Assembly (NCBI GenBank): GCA_047621665.1
Contig: JBLHMB010000015.1
Location: forward strand, 1 to 64,000
Length of the DNA stretch: 64,000 nucleotides
Direction of reading: 5' to 3'
Source of the DNA: Actimicrobium sp047621665
GTDB lineage: Bacteria; Pseudomonadota; Gammaproteobacteria; Burkholderiales; Burkholderiaceae_D
The translations under genes were made by a program, and so were the position numbers. Shown one piece after another: positions 1 to 8,549 of the stretch. Numbering within the stretch: the stretch's first letter is position 1; every line of letters starts with the position of its first letter. Under the pieces are notes generated by a model. The model was not told the DNA's origin, made no database searches, and was given only the letters and a program-made list of their open reading frames with translations.

Positions 1-682
1 GCGACGCGCGGCGGTCACCGATACGCTGGATACGGCGCTGCTGCGCATAAGCCGCGATGTGCGGCTGGCGTTGCCCAATAGCGTGCGGGTGACGGCCGAT
101 GGCCAGTCGCTGGAATTTTTGCATACCTGGACTGGAGGCCGGTATCGCAGTGCAACGGATCAGGCCGGTAACGGCGATGTCCTGGATTTCAATAACGTCG
201 ACCTCAGTTTTGATTTGCTCGGTGCGCCGCTCGACATGCTCAGTGGCGACCAGATCGTGATCTATAACCTTGGCGTGCCCGGTGCCGATGCTTACGAAGC
301 TAGCATCGCTGCCACACCACATGTCCGCAGGGCCTATACCGGAGCGTCCGGACTGGTCAGTCGCATCACGCTGGCGACTGATACGCGGTTTCCGTTCGAT
401 TCGCCCGGACATCGCTTTCAGGTTGTCGATACGGCCGTGACCTACCGCTGTCGCGATGGCGTGCTGACGCGGTTCTGGGGATATGCCATTGAGCCCGTTC
501 AGCCTGATCCGCCTGCGGGTGGACAGAGTGCGCTACTGGCCACGCAAGTCAGCGCCTGCTATTTCGGTTACGCGCCGGGCGTTACCGAGCGCAGTGGCCT
601 GGTCACGCTGCAACTGGCGTTGACCAGCCTGGACGAAACCACCCGTCTGGCCTACCAGGTGCATGTCAGCAATGTTCCCTGA
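1..682 (+). CDS. mshO: MSHA pilus minor pseudopilin MshO, 5' end outside window
   Basis: The reading frame is open from base 2, so the start and the prepilin cleavage site lie upstream of the window. About 226 residues are visible, beginning RRAAVTDTLDTALLRISRDV, the region just after the N-terminal helix of MshO-type pseudopilins, followed by the predicted beta-rich globular domain. MshO is a minor subunit of the mannose-sensitive haemagglutinin type IV pilus, assembled at the inner membrane and used in surface attachment. The stop lies inside the start of mshP (20-base overlap), so the two are probably translationally coupled. The identification rests on these residues and on the mshP-I-J-K-L genes that follow. 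Confidence 0.8.
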   Translation, partial: RRAAVTDTLDTALLRISRDVRLALPNSVRVTADGQSLEFLHTWTGGRYRSATDQAGNGDVLDFNNVDLSFDLLGAPLDMLSGDQIVIYNLGVPGADAYEASIAATPHVRRAYTGASGLVSRITLATDTRFPFDSPGHRFQVVDTAVTYRCRDGVLTRFWGYAIEPVQPDPPAGGQSALLATQVSACYFGYAPGVTERSGLVTLQLALTSLDETTRLAYQVHVSNVP

Positions 683-1124
683 CCGCTCAGTACGCAGGAT
701 TGTTTCCGGACGCGGCTTTGCGCTCGTTTCTGCCATTTTTTTGCTGGTGGTGTTGTCGGGGCTCGGGGTCTTCATTGTGACGCTATCGAGCGTTCAGAAC
801 GTCACCTCCACGCAGGATCTGCAAGGGGCACGGGCGTATCAGGCAGCGCGTGCCGGGATCGAATGGAGTGCTTATCAGGTGGCGCAAAACACCAGTTGTG
901 CCGCAGCGAGTCTGCTGACATTGCCGGGTATCACGCTGGTTGGATTTTCTGTCCGGGTGCAGTGCGCTGCACGGAGCTATGAAGAGGGCGCCCGCGCCAT
1001 CACGATTTATCAGATTACTTCGATAGCGACGCTCGGCGTGGCCGGCAGCACCACTTACGTCGAGCGGCAACTCGCGGCGTCTATCGAGACCTGCCGTCAG
1101 GATGGCCTTCCATGTGCAAACTGA
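663..1124 (+). CDS. mshP: MSHA biogenesis protein MshP
   Basis: A 153-residue protein with a short basic N-terminus and one hydrophobic helix (about residues 18-41, GFALVSAIFLLVVLSGLGVF), then a small Cys-containing domain with AYQAARAGIEW, typical of the GspK/PilX-like pseudopilins that include MshP. It lacks the Glu at +5 of the processed major pilin and probably acts as a minor inner-membrane component of the MSHA pilus. The ATG at 663 overlaps the end of mshO. A second in-frame ATG at 672 is possible. The name is supported by position between mshO and mshI as well as by sequence. Confidence 0.75.
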   Translation: MSAMFPDRSVRRIVSGRGFALVSAIFLLVVLSGLGVFIVTLSSVQNVTSTQDLQGARAYQAARAGIEWSAYQVAQNTSCAAASLLTLPGITLVGFSVRVQCAARSYEEGARAITIYQITSIATLGVAGSTTYVERQLAASIETCRQDGLPCAN

Positions 1125-1165
1125 TGACCGGTGCGCACTCAACCTACAAGAAAAGGAGGCGACAG

Positions 1166-1207
1166 ATGCCGTATTTTTACCGCGCTATTTGCGCAACAGC
1201 ATCATGA
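1166..1207 (+). CDS. possible 13-codon leader ORF before mshI
   Basis: A perfect AAGGAGG (1153-1159) sits six bases before an ATG that opens only 13 codons (MPYFYRAICATAS). Its stop TGA overlaps the proposed mshI ATG at 1204 as ATGA. This is the strongest Shine-Dalgarno site in the neighbourhood, and mshI has none of its own. The ORF may therefore serve as a coupling leader, or it may be the 5' stub of a deleted gene. No function can be read from the peptide. Confidence 0.35.
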   Translation: MPYFYRAICATAS

Positions 1208-1971
1208 TCAAGGTCATGCAGCGGCTGTGGCGGGCATTGAACGCGACGGTCTCCAAATCGTCAGGCCGGGCCGCGATCAGTCTGCAGTCCAGCGGTATTT
1301 TCGTAGTGCTCTTGAGCCGCCCGGCGGCAGGAATGCCGGTTGTCGATCGGGCTTTTTCGCATGAAACCTTTACCGGTAATTCGGTGCTGATCCTTGAAAA
1401 AATGGTGCAAGCTGAAGCACTGGGAAAGTACCGCTGCTCGCATTTGTTAAACGCCGGCGAATACCAGTTACTGACCGTCGACACGCCTGCAGTGCCGCAG
1501 GGTGAAATCAAGGAAGCGATGCGCTGGATCGTCAAGGACATGCTGGATTTTCCGGCGGAGGATGCCACCATCGATATTCTCGCCGTTCCGCTGGACAAGA
1601 CGGGTCCGATACGCAGTACTTCGATGTTCGCAGTGGTCGCCCGTAATAGCATTATTTCTCAGCGACAAAAACTGTTTGAAGCGGCAGGTCTGGACCTGGC
1701 GGCGATCGATATTCCCGAAGTTGCCCAGCGCAATATATCGGCCGTTCTTGAACCGGAAGGGAAAGCACTGGCATTGTTATCGCTCAATGCTGACGGTGGG
1801 TTGATGACGATTACGTTTGCCGGCGAACTGTATTTATCCCGCCGCATGGAAATCACGTTGATTCAGCTTAAACAGGCTGACCTGTTTGAACTGGCACAGT
1901 TGCATGAACAAATCACGCTGGAACTGCAACGTTCACTGGATCATTTTTACCGGCAGCATCACGAGATGTAA
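1204..1971 (+). CDS. mshI: MSHA biogenesis protein MshI, prematurely terminated
   Basis: MshI is a PilM-like, actin-fold cytoplasmic protein of the MSHA pilus inner-membrane platform. The ATG at 1204 gives the expected N-terminus (MIKVMQRLWRAL). The frame can be extended back to 1102, but that would overlap mshP. The protein shows AISLQSSGIFVVLL, a central EYQLLTVDTPAVPQGEIKEAMRW stretch and FAVVARNSIISQRQKLFEAAGLDLAAIDI, all typical of MshI. It then stops at TAA 1969-1971, straight after the conserved ELQRSLDHFYRQ segment. Recognisable MshI sequence continues after the stop (next entry), so about 60 C-terminal residues are lost. The gene is probably inactive or makes a truncated protein. Confidence 0.75.
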   Translation: MIKVMQRLWRALNATVSKSSGRAAISLQSSGIFVVLLSRPAAGMPVVDRAFSHETFTGNSVLILEKMVQAEALGKYRCSHLLNAGEYQLLTVDTPAVPQGEIKEAMRWIVKDMLDFPAEDATIDILAVPLDKTGPIRSTSMFAVVARNSIISQRQKLFEAAGLDLAAIDIPEVAQRNISAVLEPEGKALALLSLNADGGLMTITFAGELYLSRRMEITLIQLKQADLFELAQLHEQITLELQRSLDHFYRQHHEM

Positions 1972-2177
1972 TTATCCAAGCTGGTATTGGCACCGATGGG
2001 ACAACCCGGAGCGGATTTAATGGCTTATCTCACGCGCAATTTGAATTCGCAGGTCGAGATGCTTGATATGGCCAGCATCATGGATCTATCAGCGACTCCC
2101 GATTTGCGGGATTCAGATAATCAGCAAAAAAATATTTTATGACGCTCGGTGCGGCATTAAGAACCAAGAGTATCTGA
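1972..2177 (+). pseudogene. mshI: 3' remnant of mshI behind a stop codon and a frameshift
   Basis: In the mshI frame the sequence reads on after TAA 1969-1971 as LSKLVLAPMGQPGADLMAYL and VEMLDMASIMDLSATPDL, which looks like the normal MshI C-terminus. At an A7 run (2126-2132) the frame breaks. One extra A would continue it as YFMTLGAALRTKSI and end at TGA 2175-2177, which overlaps the ATG of the next gene (TGATG). The natural coupled stop is thus kept while two lesions separate it from the N-terminal part. A sequencing error could explain the A7 lesion, but not the stop as well. Confidence 0.65.
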
Positions 2178-2887
2178 TGGCCATCCAGCAAATTAATCTG
2201 ATTAATCCGTTATTCAGAAAAAAGAAAATCCATTTTTCGGCCGCAATGATCCTGAAAGCCGGAGCGCTGACGATTATTGCCGGATTGTCGCTGGTTTTAT
2301 TCATGAATTATCGTATTGGTGCCTTAAAAAGTGCTTCCGTATTGGATGGTATTGAACTTTCGATTGCTCAACTGGCATTAGACAAGGCACGTTCGAACTC
2401 GATGCTACTGAAAAAAAATAATGTCCTTCTGGAGAGCCTGCACAAAGCCGAGACGGATGCGGCTTCACTGCGAAATATCACGGCCCTGTTAAATCAGGGA
2501 GAGAGTAGCAACATGGTCGGTAATGCCGTCGGCAATACAACAGGTTATTCGGCGACCATGCAAGCATTAGCCAGGCAAATCGGCAACGGTATCTGGTTGA
2601 CTGGCTTCACCATTACCAAGGCCGGTGCAGAAGTCAGTTTGCAAGGAAAGGTACTGGCACCGGAATTGGTGCCGGCTTATCTTGATCGTTTGAAACAGGA
2701 GCCGGCTGTGCACGGACTGCAATTTTCGGCTTTGGAAATGCGCTTGCCAAAATCTACTGGTGACAAGAAAAGCGAGTTGTCTCCATCATTGCCTCCCGTG
2801 TTGGAATTTAGTCTGCGATCGGCTGTCGCGGGTGGATTGTTACCAGCTCCGGCAGCTACTGCTGTCGTCACGAGGAATGCGCAATGA
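2177..2887 (+). CDS. PilN-like MSHA platform protein (MshI2/MshN-type)
   Basis: A 236-residue protein starting MAIQQINLINPLFRKKK, a PilN-family N-terminus (the QQINLxNP motif binds PilM in type IV pilus systems), followed by one membrane helix at about residues 27-45. A periplasmic coiled-coil region and a small ferredoxin-like domain (WLTGFTITKAGAEVSLQGKVL) complete it. It would bridge cytoplasmic MshI to periplasmic MshJ. The ATG overlaps the original mshI stop. The frame is open further upstream to 2063, but that part is the shifted mshI tail. The C-terminal 20 residues are Ala/Pro-rich. Confidence 0.7.
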   Translation: MAIQQINLINPLFRKKKIHFSAAMILKAGALTIIAGLSLVLFMNYRIGALKSASVLDGIELSIAQLALDKARSNSMLLKKNNVLLESLHKAETDAASLRNITALLNQGESSNMVGNAVGNTTGYSATMQALARQIGNGIWLTGFTITKAGAEVSLQGKVLAPELVPAYLDRLKQEPAVHGLQFSALEMRLPKSTGDKKSELSPSLPPVLEFSLRSAVAGGLLPAPAATAVVTRNAQ

Positions 2888-3615
2888 GCGCGCTATCGTC
2901 ATTTAAAACAAGAGGTATCGATTTTTTTCTATGGATAAACAACCGTAGCCTGCGCGAAAGAATATTGATTTGTTGTGCCGTACAACTCATCGTTCTGGCC
3001 ATTATCGGATTCGGATTATTAGTCCCCCGATGGCAGCTAAGAAATGTGTTGGTACATGAAATAGATCTACGGATAACCCGTCTATCGGCGATATCGGCGG
3101 AGGCAGACAGTTTGAAAACGGCAGAGAAAATCGATCCTGATCAGAGTAATCGGGAATTATTAAAAAAAATAAATGTGCAATCTGATGAGTTAAGGACAGA
3201 TTTAACAAAGCTATACGACATTCTCGTCAAGCCAGAAGACATGGCATTGCGATTGCAGACGATGATTAATATTAACGGCAAGTTACAACTGGTCTCACTG
3301 GATACGCTTCCAGTCGATAATTTGATGCAAGGAAAAAAAATACCAGAGATAAATCCGGAAAAAACTCCCGTCTTATCCGAGTCAAATCCGGCCGCAGATA
3401 ATCCGTTAGCTATGGACGGCATCTATCGGCATGGCGTTGTCATCGTTGTGCGTGGCAGTTATCCGGATATTGTCGATTATCTGGTGGGGCTTGAATCGAG
3501 TCCATCCGGATTTTATTGGGGAAATATGGAAATGCATGCCGATAACTATCCGCAAGTGACCATGCACATTACCCTATTCACCTTGAGTCTGGATAAAAAA
3601 TGGTTAAGTTTGTAA
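2884..3615 (+). CDS. mshJ: MSHA biogenesis protein MshJ
   Basis: A 243-residue bitopic protein with a cytoplasmic N-terminus of about 30 residues (RSLRERILI), one membrane helix near residues 28-48, a coiled coil (about 55-120) and a PilO-like periplasmic domain ending GFYWGNMEMHADNYPQVTMHITLFTLSLDKKWLSL, the MshJ hallmark. It pairs with the PilN-like protein in the inner-membrane alignment complex. It overlaps the preceding gene by four bases (ATGA) and mshK by 16 bases. This gene and its neighbours are noticeably A+T-richer than the rest of the window. Confidence 0.8.
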   Translation: MSALSSFKTRGIDFFLWINNRSLRERILICCAVQLIVLAIIGFGLLVPRWQLRNVLVHEIDLRITRLSAISAEADSLKTAEKIDPDQSNRELLKKINVQSDELRTDLTKLYDILVKPEDMALRLQTMININGKLQLVSLDTLPVDNLMQGKKIPEINPEKTPVLSESNPAADNPLAMDGIYRHGVVIVVRGSYPDIVDYLVGLESSPSGFYWGNMEMHADNYPQVTMHITLFTLSLDKKWLSL

Positions 3616-3980
3616 TTTTAGTCATGCTGTCGGGGGCTGTCATTGCCTCGTTACAGGCCCGCACTTTGCCTGATCCGACCCGTCCGCCTGACGTGATGCT
3701 GGTAGTGCCGGATCGGGCATCAGAAAAAATGGCGGTGGAGCCAATACTGCAATCGGTATTAATTTCGCCGTCACGAAAAATCGCTGTCATCAGCGGACAG
3801 ATCATGCTCTTGAATGATGTCTTCGGAGAATTTAAGTTAGTCAGCATTAATCCATCGAGTGTTCTTCTGAAAAATGGAAAATCTGAGAAGAGACTGTTCT
3901 TATTGTCGCCGGAAGAACTGCAATTCGCCAATGCGCGCTTTATAAAAAAAATTCCTGAACAGGTGCAACACAAGCCATGA
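3600..3980 (+). CDS. mshK: MSHA biogenesis protein MshK
   Basis: A 126-residue periplasmic protein with a cleavable-type signal (hydrophobic residues 4-18, then LQARTLPDPTRPP). It shows the PilP/MshK pattern of a DPTRP motif followed by LQSVLISPSRKIAVISGQ, which links the inner-membrane complex to the secretin. The ATG lies in the 3' end of mshJ and the stop overlaps mshL by four bases, so it is part of a tightly coupled operon. Confidence 0.75.
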   Translation: MVKFVILVMLSGAVIASLQARTLPDPTRPPDVMLVVPDRASEKMAVEPILQSVLISPSRKIAVISGQIMLLNDVFGEFKLVSINPSSVLLKNGKSEKRLFLLSPEELQFANARFIKKIPEQVQHKP

Positions 3981-5707
3981 AGATATTAATGTACGGATGC
4001 CTGATTATCGGATTAACGGCTTGCGCGGCACCCGTCGCACAGCGTGATACCTATGACATGATTACTCTGCAGTTGAAAAAAGCCACGGAGTTGAATGCGC
4101 TGCTTACGCAGCGTGAGGACGCCGTTATCGCTCAGGCCCGAGTTCCGGTTGCGGCTCTCCCGAGCGTGCGCGCCATTCCTGAGGAGCGCTTTAATTTATC
4201 GTTCAATGAAGTGCCGGCGCAGCAATTTTTCCGTGCCATCGTGACGGGGACGCGTTACAGCATGCTGGTCCATCCCGGCGTAACCGGCACCATCTCGGCC
4301 AACCTCAAGGAGGTCACGCTTGGTGAGGTGATGGAAGCGATGCGCGAGCTCTACGGCTACGGCTACAAAATCGAAGGCAACCGGATTGTTGTCAAGCCGT
4401 TGAGCTTGCAGACCAGTATTTTTCAGGTCAACTATCTCAACAGCAATCGTAAAGGCTCGTCCGATATCCGCGTGACTTCAGGTTCGGTCAGTGACGTGAC
4501 ATCCAATGCGAGTGGGCAGGGTGGTAATAATTTACCGACGCAACAACGAGCGACCTCGCATGGCATCGACAGCAGCAAGATCAGTACCTCATCAAATACC
4601 GATTTCTGGGCCGAGCTGAAGGCCTCACTCGATGCCATCATCGGCGCCAAGGAAGGACGTAGCGTGGTCATCAGTGCGCAATCCGGGGTGGTAGTGATCC
4701 GCGCCATGTCCGATGAGTTGCGTAATGTTGCGGCTTTTCTGAAAGCCACGCAGCTCTCGGTCGATCGCCAGGTCATCCTCGAAGCCAAGATCATGGAAGT
4801 CGAGCTCAACGACAGCTTCCAGTCGGGAATCAATTGGGCGGCGTTTGCGGCACCGTCTGGCAGCAACCGGCGCGCAACGCTGGGGTTTGTGGCGCCAGGA
4901 TCAACACTTAATCCCGCACCACAAAATGGTGTCACGCCGGCCAGCATCACCAGCGGTGGCAATAATGCACTGACGGCGATCACTGGCAGCGCACTATCCG
5001 CTGCCGGCACTGCAGCGGGCTCGTTGTTCGGCTTGGCATTTCAGACCAGTAACTTTGCCGCCCTGATCTCTTTTCTGGAGTCTCAAGGCACGGTGCATGT
5101 ACTGTCGAGCCCGCGCATCGCGACGATGAACAATCAGAAAGCGGTGCTGAAAGTCGGCACCGATGAATTTTTTGTGACCCGCCTGACAACCACGCCCGGC
5201 CTCAGTGCAGGAAATGTCACTACCGCCGCAACGACCACCGTGGAGGTCCAGCCGTTCTTTTCAGGCGTATCGCTCGATGTGACACCGCAGATCGACGACA
5301 GCGGCAATATCACGTTGCACGTGCACCCGTCGGTGAGCAAGGTCACAACAGTCGACAAGATCGTCAATCTCGGCGCCAATAATGGCACGTTGAGTTTGCC
5401 GCTGGCATCGAGCGCGATCTCCGAAACCGATAGCGTCGTGCGCGGCCAGGACGGGCGGGTGATTGCGATCGGCGGGTTGATGCGGCAATCGTCGACGTCG
5501 GATAATTCGCAGGTGCCCGGAGCCGGCGATGTGCCGGTGCTGGGCAACCTGTTCCGCAGCACGGCGCGGGTCGCGCAAAAACGCGAACTGGTCATCCTGA
5601 TCAGGCCAACTGTCATTCAAAGCAATAGCGATTGGGCGCAAGACATGCTCGACAGTCAGCGTCGGATCGAACAGTTGGCACCGCGCACCGGCGCGCGCCC
5701 GGACTAA
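3977..5707 (+). CDS. mshL: MSHA outer-membrane secretin MshL
   Basis: A 576-residue lipoprotein secretin. A signal with lipobox LTAC (lipidated Cys16) is followed by a secretin N-domain (about 65-130, FNLSFNEVPAQQFFRAIVTG, HPGVTGTISANLKEVTLGEV), a Ser/Gly-rich linker near 160-200, an N1-like domain and a C-terminal secretin core (about 360-560). The core carries VLSSPRIATMNNQKAVLKVG and VIAIGGLMRQSS...VPVLGNLFRS, the gate and barrel signature of GspD/PilQ. It forms the outer-membrane channel for the pilus. It is the last MSHA gene here. The mshM-N-E-G genes that usually follow are absent and may lie upstream of the window. Confidence 0.92.
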   Translation: MKILMYGCLIIGLTACAAPVAQRDTYDMITLQLKKATELNALLTQREDAVIAQARVPVAALPSVRAIPEERFNLSFNEVPAQQFFRAIVTGTRYSMLVHPGVTGTISANLKEVTLGEVMEAMRELYGYGYKIEGNRIVVKPLSLQTSIFQVNYLNSNRKGSSDIRVTSGSVSDVTSNASGQGGNNLPTQQRATSHGIDSSKISTSSNTDFWAELKASLDAIIGAKEGRSVVISAQSGVVVIRAMSDELRNVAAFLKATQLSVDRQVILEAKIMEVELNDSFQSGINWAAFAAPSGSNRRATLGFVAPGSTLNPAPQNGVTPASITSGGNNALTAITGSALSAAGTAAGSLFGLAFQTSNFAALISFLESQGTVHVLSSPRIATMNNQKAVLKVGTDEFFVTRLTTTPGLSAGNVTTAATTTVEVQPFFSGVSLDVTPQIDDSGNITLHVHPSVSKVTTVDKIVNLGANNGTLSLPLASSAISETDSVVRGQDGRVIAIGGLMRQSSTSDNSQVPGAGDVPVLGNLFRSTARVAQKRELVILIRPTVIQSNSDWAQDMLDSQRRIEQLAPRTGARPD

Positions 5708-5763
5708 TCCTGTTGTGCGGGTGCTGGCGGTCGATCACGACGAGGAAAAAAACGCCTGTCAAA

Positions 5764-5783
5764 AATAAGACGACCGTTCTTTT
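5764..5783. promoter_or_regulatory. possible TetR-type operator before the beta-oxidation gene
   Basis: The 20 bases match their own reverse complement at 14 positions, with the core ACG-AC-CGT flanked by AATAAG and TCTTTT. A TATAGT (-10-like, 5789-5794) follows directly. TetR-family regulators of fatty-acid degradation often bind such ACGnnCGT palindromes. The assignment to that class is an inference from position and symmetry. Confidence 0.35.
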
Positions 5784-5872
5784 CAGGGTATAGTGCAGGT
5801 CGAAAAAGACGGATCGTTACGCTGCAGGCATTCCGGTGTTGCGCCGGGTTCACCCATTAAAAAGGAAGAGAC

Positions 5873-7951
5873 ATGACAGCCGAATACCAGGTCCATGGCG
5901 CAGTTGCCATCATCACGCTCAACAATCCCCCGGTTAACGGATTAGGTCTGTCGACCCGCACGGCAGTCGTTGCCGGCGTCCGGAAAGCCCTCGCCGATGC
6001 GGCCGTCAAGGCCATTATCCTGACCGGTGCCGGCAAGGCCTTTTCAGGCGGTGCCGATATCAAGGAATTCAATTCGCCGAGCGCGTTTGCCGAGCCATCT
6101 CTGCATACCCTGATTAATGTTGTCGAGTCCGCCGGCAAGCCGGTCATCGCTGCGATCCATAGTGTGTGCATGGGCGGCGGACTGGAACTGGCGCTGGGTT
6201 GTCATTACCGGGTCGCGATTCCAGGCGCGCAGATCGCGTTGCCGGAAGTCAAGCTCGGGATATTGCCGGGCGCTGGCGGTACGCAACGTTTGCCACGTGT
6301 TGTCGGGCTGGAGCTGGCGCTGAACATGATCGTATCGGGTACGCCGATCGCCTCCGAAAAATTGGCGACTACGGCGTTGTTCAGCAAGCTCATCGAAGGC
6401 GACCTGATCGAAGGCGCGTTGGCCTTTGCCGCCAGCATCGCCGATGTCCGGCCGCTGCCGAAGGTGCGCGACATCAAGGTCGACTATCCGAACTACGAAG
6501 CGTTCCTGCAGTTTTCACGCAATACCGTCAAGGCCATGTCAGGCCCGTATCCGGCACCGCTGAAATGCGTCGAGGCCGTGGCCGCATCGGTGACGATGAA
6601 ATTCGACGATGGCATCAAGTTTGAACGTGACCTGTTCATCGAACTGGTCCAGACCACCGAATCGAAAGCGCTGCGCCATGCGTTCTTCGGCGAACGTGCT
6701 GCCAGCAAGATCCCGGATGTACCGGCTGACACCCCGGTACGGTCGATCAAGTCGGCGGCAGTGATCGGTGCCGGCACGATGGGTGGCGGTATTGCGATGA
6801 ACTTCGTCAATGCCGGCATTCCGGTGATGCTGCTGGAAACCAGGCAGGAAGCGCTCGATAAGGGCATTGCGACGATCCGCAAGAATTACGAAAACACGAT
6901 GAAGAAGGGCAAGCTGACGCAAGAGAAGTTTGATCAGCGCGTCGGCATGATCAGCGGCACGCTGAACTACGCTGATATCGGGCAGGCCGACATCGTTGTC
7001 GAAGCCGTGTTCGAAGACATGGGCGTCAAGGAAACCGTATTCCGCAAGCTCGATGAAGTGATGAAGCAAGGCGCGATTCTGGCCTCGAACACGTCGACGC
7101 TCGATGTCGATCAGATCGCGTCGTTCACGAAACGCCCGCAAGACGTGATCGGCACCCACTTTTTCAGTCCGGCCAACGTCATGAAGCTGCTCGAAATCGT
7201 GCGCGGCAAAGCAACCGCCAAGGATGTGCTGGCGACCACGCTGGCGCTGTCGAAAAAGATCAAGAAAACCGGTGTTGTGTCGGGTGTCTGCGATGGCTTC
7301 ATCGGCAACCGGATGATCGAGCAATACAGTCGGCAAGCCGGCTTCCTGATCGAAGAGGGCGCGTTGCCGGAGCAAGTCGACAAGGCCGTCGAGAAGTTCG
7401 GCTTTGCGATGGGGCCGTTCCGCATGGGCGACCTGGCCGGCAATGATATCGGCTGGTATATCCGCAAGCGGCGGTATGTTGAAAAGCCAGAAATCATCTA
7501 TTCGAAAACGGCTGACCTGCTGTGCGAACTGGGTCGTTATGGTCAAAAGACCGGGGCCGGCTGGTACGACTACAAAGCCGGAGACCGCAAGGCCTATGCC
7601 TCGTCACTGGTCAATGACATGATCATCCAGCATTCGGCCGATATCGGTGTCGAGCGGCGCAAGATCAGCGATCAGGAAATCATCGAACGACTGGTGTATG
7701 CGCTGGTCAATGAAGCCGCGCATATTCTCGAAGAGGGCATTGCGATGCGGGCCTCGGACATCGACATGGTCTATCTGACCGGTTATGGCTTCCCGGTGTT
7801 TCGTGGCGGGCCGATGTTCTACGCCGACACGGTCGGTTTGCCGAATGTACTGATGGCAATGGAAAAGCTGGCCAAGGGTCGTCATGGCGACGCCTGGACG
7901 CCGGCACCCTTGCTGGTGAAACTGGCGGCCGGGGGCAAGACGTTCAACTGA
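5873..7951 (+). CDS. fadB: bifunctional enoyl-CoA hydratase / 3-hydroxyacyl-CoA dehydrogenase
   Basis: A 692-residue fusion for two successive steps of fatty-acid beta-oxidation in the cytoplasm. The N-terminal crotonase domain (about 1-190) has SGGADIKEF, the oxyanion-hole segment CMGGGLELALG and both catalytic glutamates (Glu105 in GGGLE, Glu125 in ALPE). The dehydrogenase domain starts near 295 with the NAD-binding motif VIGAGTMGGGIAMNF and carries the catalytic His429 in GTHFFSPANVMKLLEI. A C-terminal HAD repeat (about 480-690) includes FRGGPMFYAD. It fits FadB/FadJ-type proteins. The symbol is approximate because no thiolase gene is next to it to separate the two. A clear ribosome site (AAGGAAGAG) precedes the ATG. 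Confidence 0.9.
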   Translation: MTAEYQVHGAVAIITLNNPPVNGLGLSTRTAVVAGVRKALADAAVKAIILTGAGKAFSGGADIKEFNSPSAFAEPSLHTLINVVESAGKPVIAAIHSVCMGGGLELALGCHYRVAIPGAQIALPEVKLGILPGAGGTQRLPRVVGLELALNMIVSGTPIASEKLATTALFSKLIEGDLIEGALAFAASIADVRPLPKVRDIKVDYPNYEAFLQFSRNTVKAMSGPYPAPLKCVEAVAASVTMKFDDGIKFERDLFIELVQTTESKALRHAFFGERAASKIPDVPADTPVRSIKSAAVIGAGTMGGGIAMNFVNAGIPVMLLETRQEALDKGIATIRKNYENTMKKGKLTQEKFDQRVGMISGTLNYADIGQADIVVEAVFEDMGVKETVFRKLDEVMKQGAILASNTSTLDVDQIASFTKRPQDVIGTHFFSPANVMKLLEIVRGKATAKDVLATTLALSKKIKKTGVVSGVCDGFIGNRMIEQYSRQAGFLIEEGALPEQVDKAVEKFGFAMGPFRMGDLAGNDIGWYIRKRRYVEKPEIIYSKTADLLCELGRYGQKTGAGWYDYKAGDRKAYASSLVNDMIIQHSADIGVERRKISDQEIIERLVYALVNEAAHILEEGIAMRASDIDMVYLTGYGFPVFRGGPMFYADTVGLPNVLMAMEKLAKGRHGDAWTPAPLLVKLAAGGKTFN

Positions 7952-7970
7952 GGTCAGGCTGACTGTCCGG

Positions 7971-7998
7971 AAAAGCCTCGCTGCGGCGAGGCTTTTTT
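7971..7998 (+). terminator. intrinsic terminator after fadB-like gene
   Basis: Stem AAGCCTCGC / GCGAGGCTT around a TGCG loop, followed by a T run. It lies 20 bases after the stop. Confidence 0.85.
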
Positions 7999-8106
7999 AC
8001 TTCAGGTAGCGAACACTGCATTACTGAAAAAATAGTGGTCTGCCTGTTAAAGTTGAGATGCCAGCGTGCCGTTATTGGCTCACTGTAGCAACAACTGGAG
8101 AACATC

Positions 8107-8307
8107 ATGAACGTCAGCGCCATAGGTAGTCAGTCCACCAATTTGTCCACCGCCAAAACCGAACAAGCGATCGGTATCGCTGTCCTCAAGAAAGCGCTCG
8201 ATAGCGAAACGTCTACCGCAAGTGCATTACTCGATGCTTTGCCTACCGTTAAAAGTGCCAGCAATTTGCCCGCCAATCTGGGGCGCAATATCAATACCAC
8301 CGCCTGA
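8107..8307 (+). CDS. YjfB-family small protein (putative motility)
   Basis: A 66-residue protein, MNVSAIGSQSTNL...AIGIAVLKKALDSE...ALLDALP...NLPANLGRNINTTA. The pattern (MDVSSIAS..., an internal VLKKALD and the NxGxNINTTA tail) matches the YjfB family, annotated as putative motility proteins but of unknown biochemical role. It has a good ribosome site (ACTGGAGAAC) and is a single-gene unit: the fadB terminator lies before it and a hairpin (8361-8384) after it. No flagellar gene is nearby in this window. Confidence 0.75.
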   Translation: MNVSAIGSQSTNLSTAKTEQAIGIAVLKKALDSETSTASALLDALPTVKSASNLPANLGRNINTTA

Positions 8308-8360
8308 TTTAGGGGAGCGAAACAGGATTCTGTGTGATCCTTGTTTGTGGAGTCGGGACA

Positions 8361-8384
8361 TTGCCTGCCGCGCTGCGGCAGCAA
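8361..8384. repeat. hairpin downstream of yjfB-like gene
   Basis: TTGC-c-TGCCGC / GCGGCA-g-CAA around a three-base loop. There is no T run, so it may be a weak or factor-dependent terminator, or only an RNA hairpin. Confidence 0.4.
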
Positions 8385-8549
8385 CGATGCCAAGCCTGAC
8401 CCGATTCCCTGCTGTATGAAAAGGTAACTACGACGGTTGGTAAAAAAAACTGGTCTATACTTTCGCTCATTGAAGTACGGACCGCAGTTTGCGTCCATCC
8501 CTTTTCACTGCTTTTCTACCTGACCGGCTCCCACCGTGTCCATATTCCC

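Noticed and set aside
6539..7546. Long minus-strand ORF inside the beta-oxidation gene, and similar ones across dnaB, hom and the SMC ATPase
   Set aside because: GC-rich codon bias on the true strand creates long antisense frames. Their composition is unlike proteins and they have no start signals.
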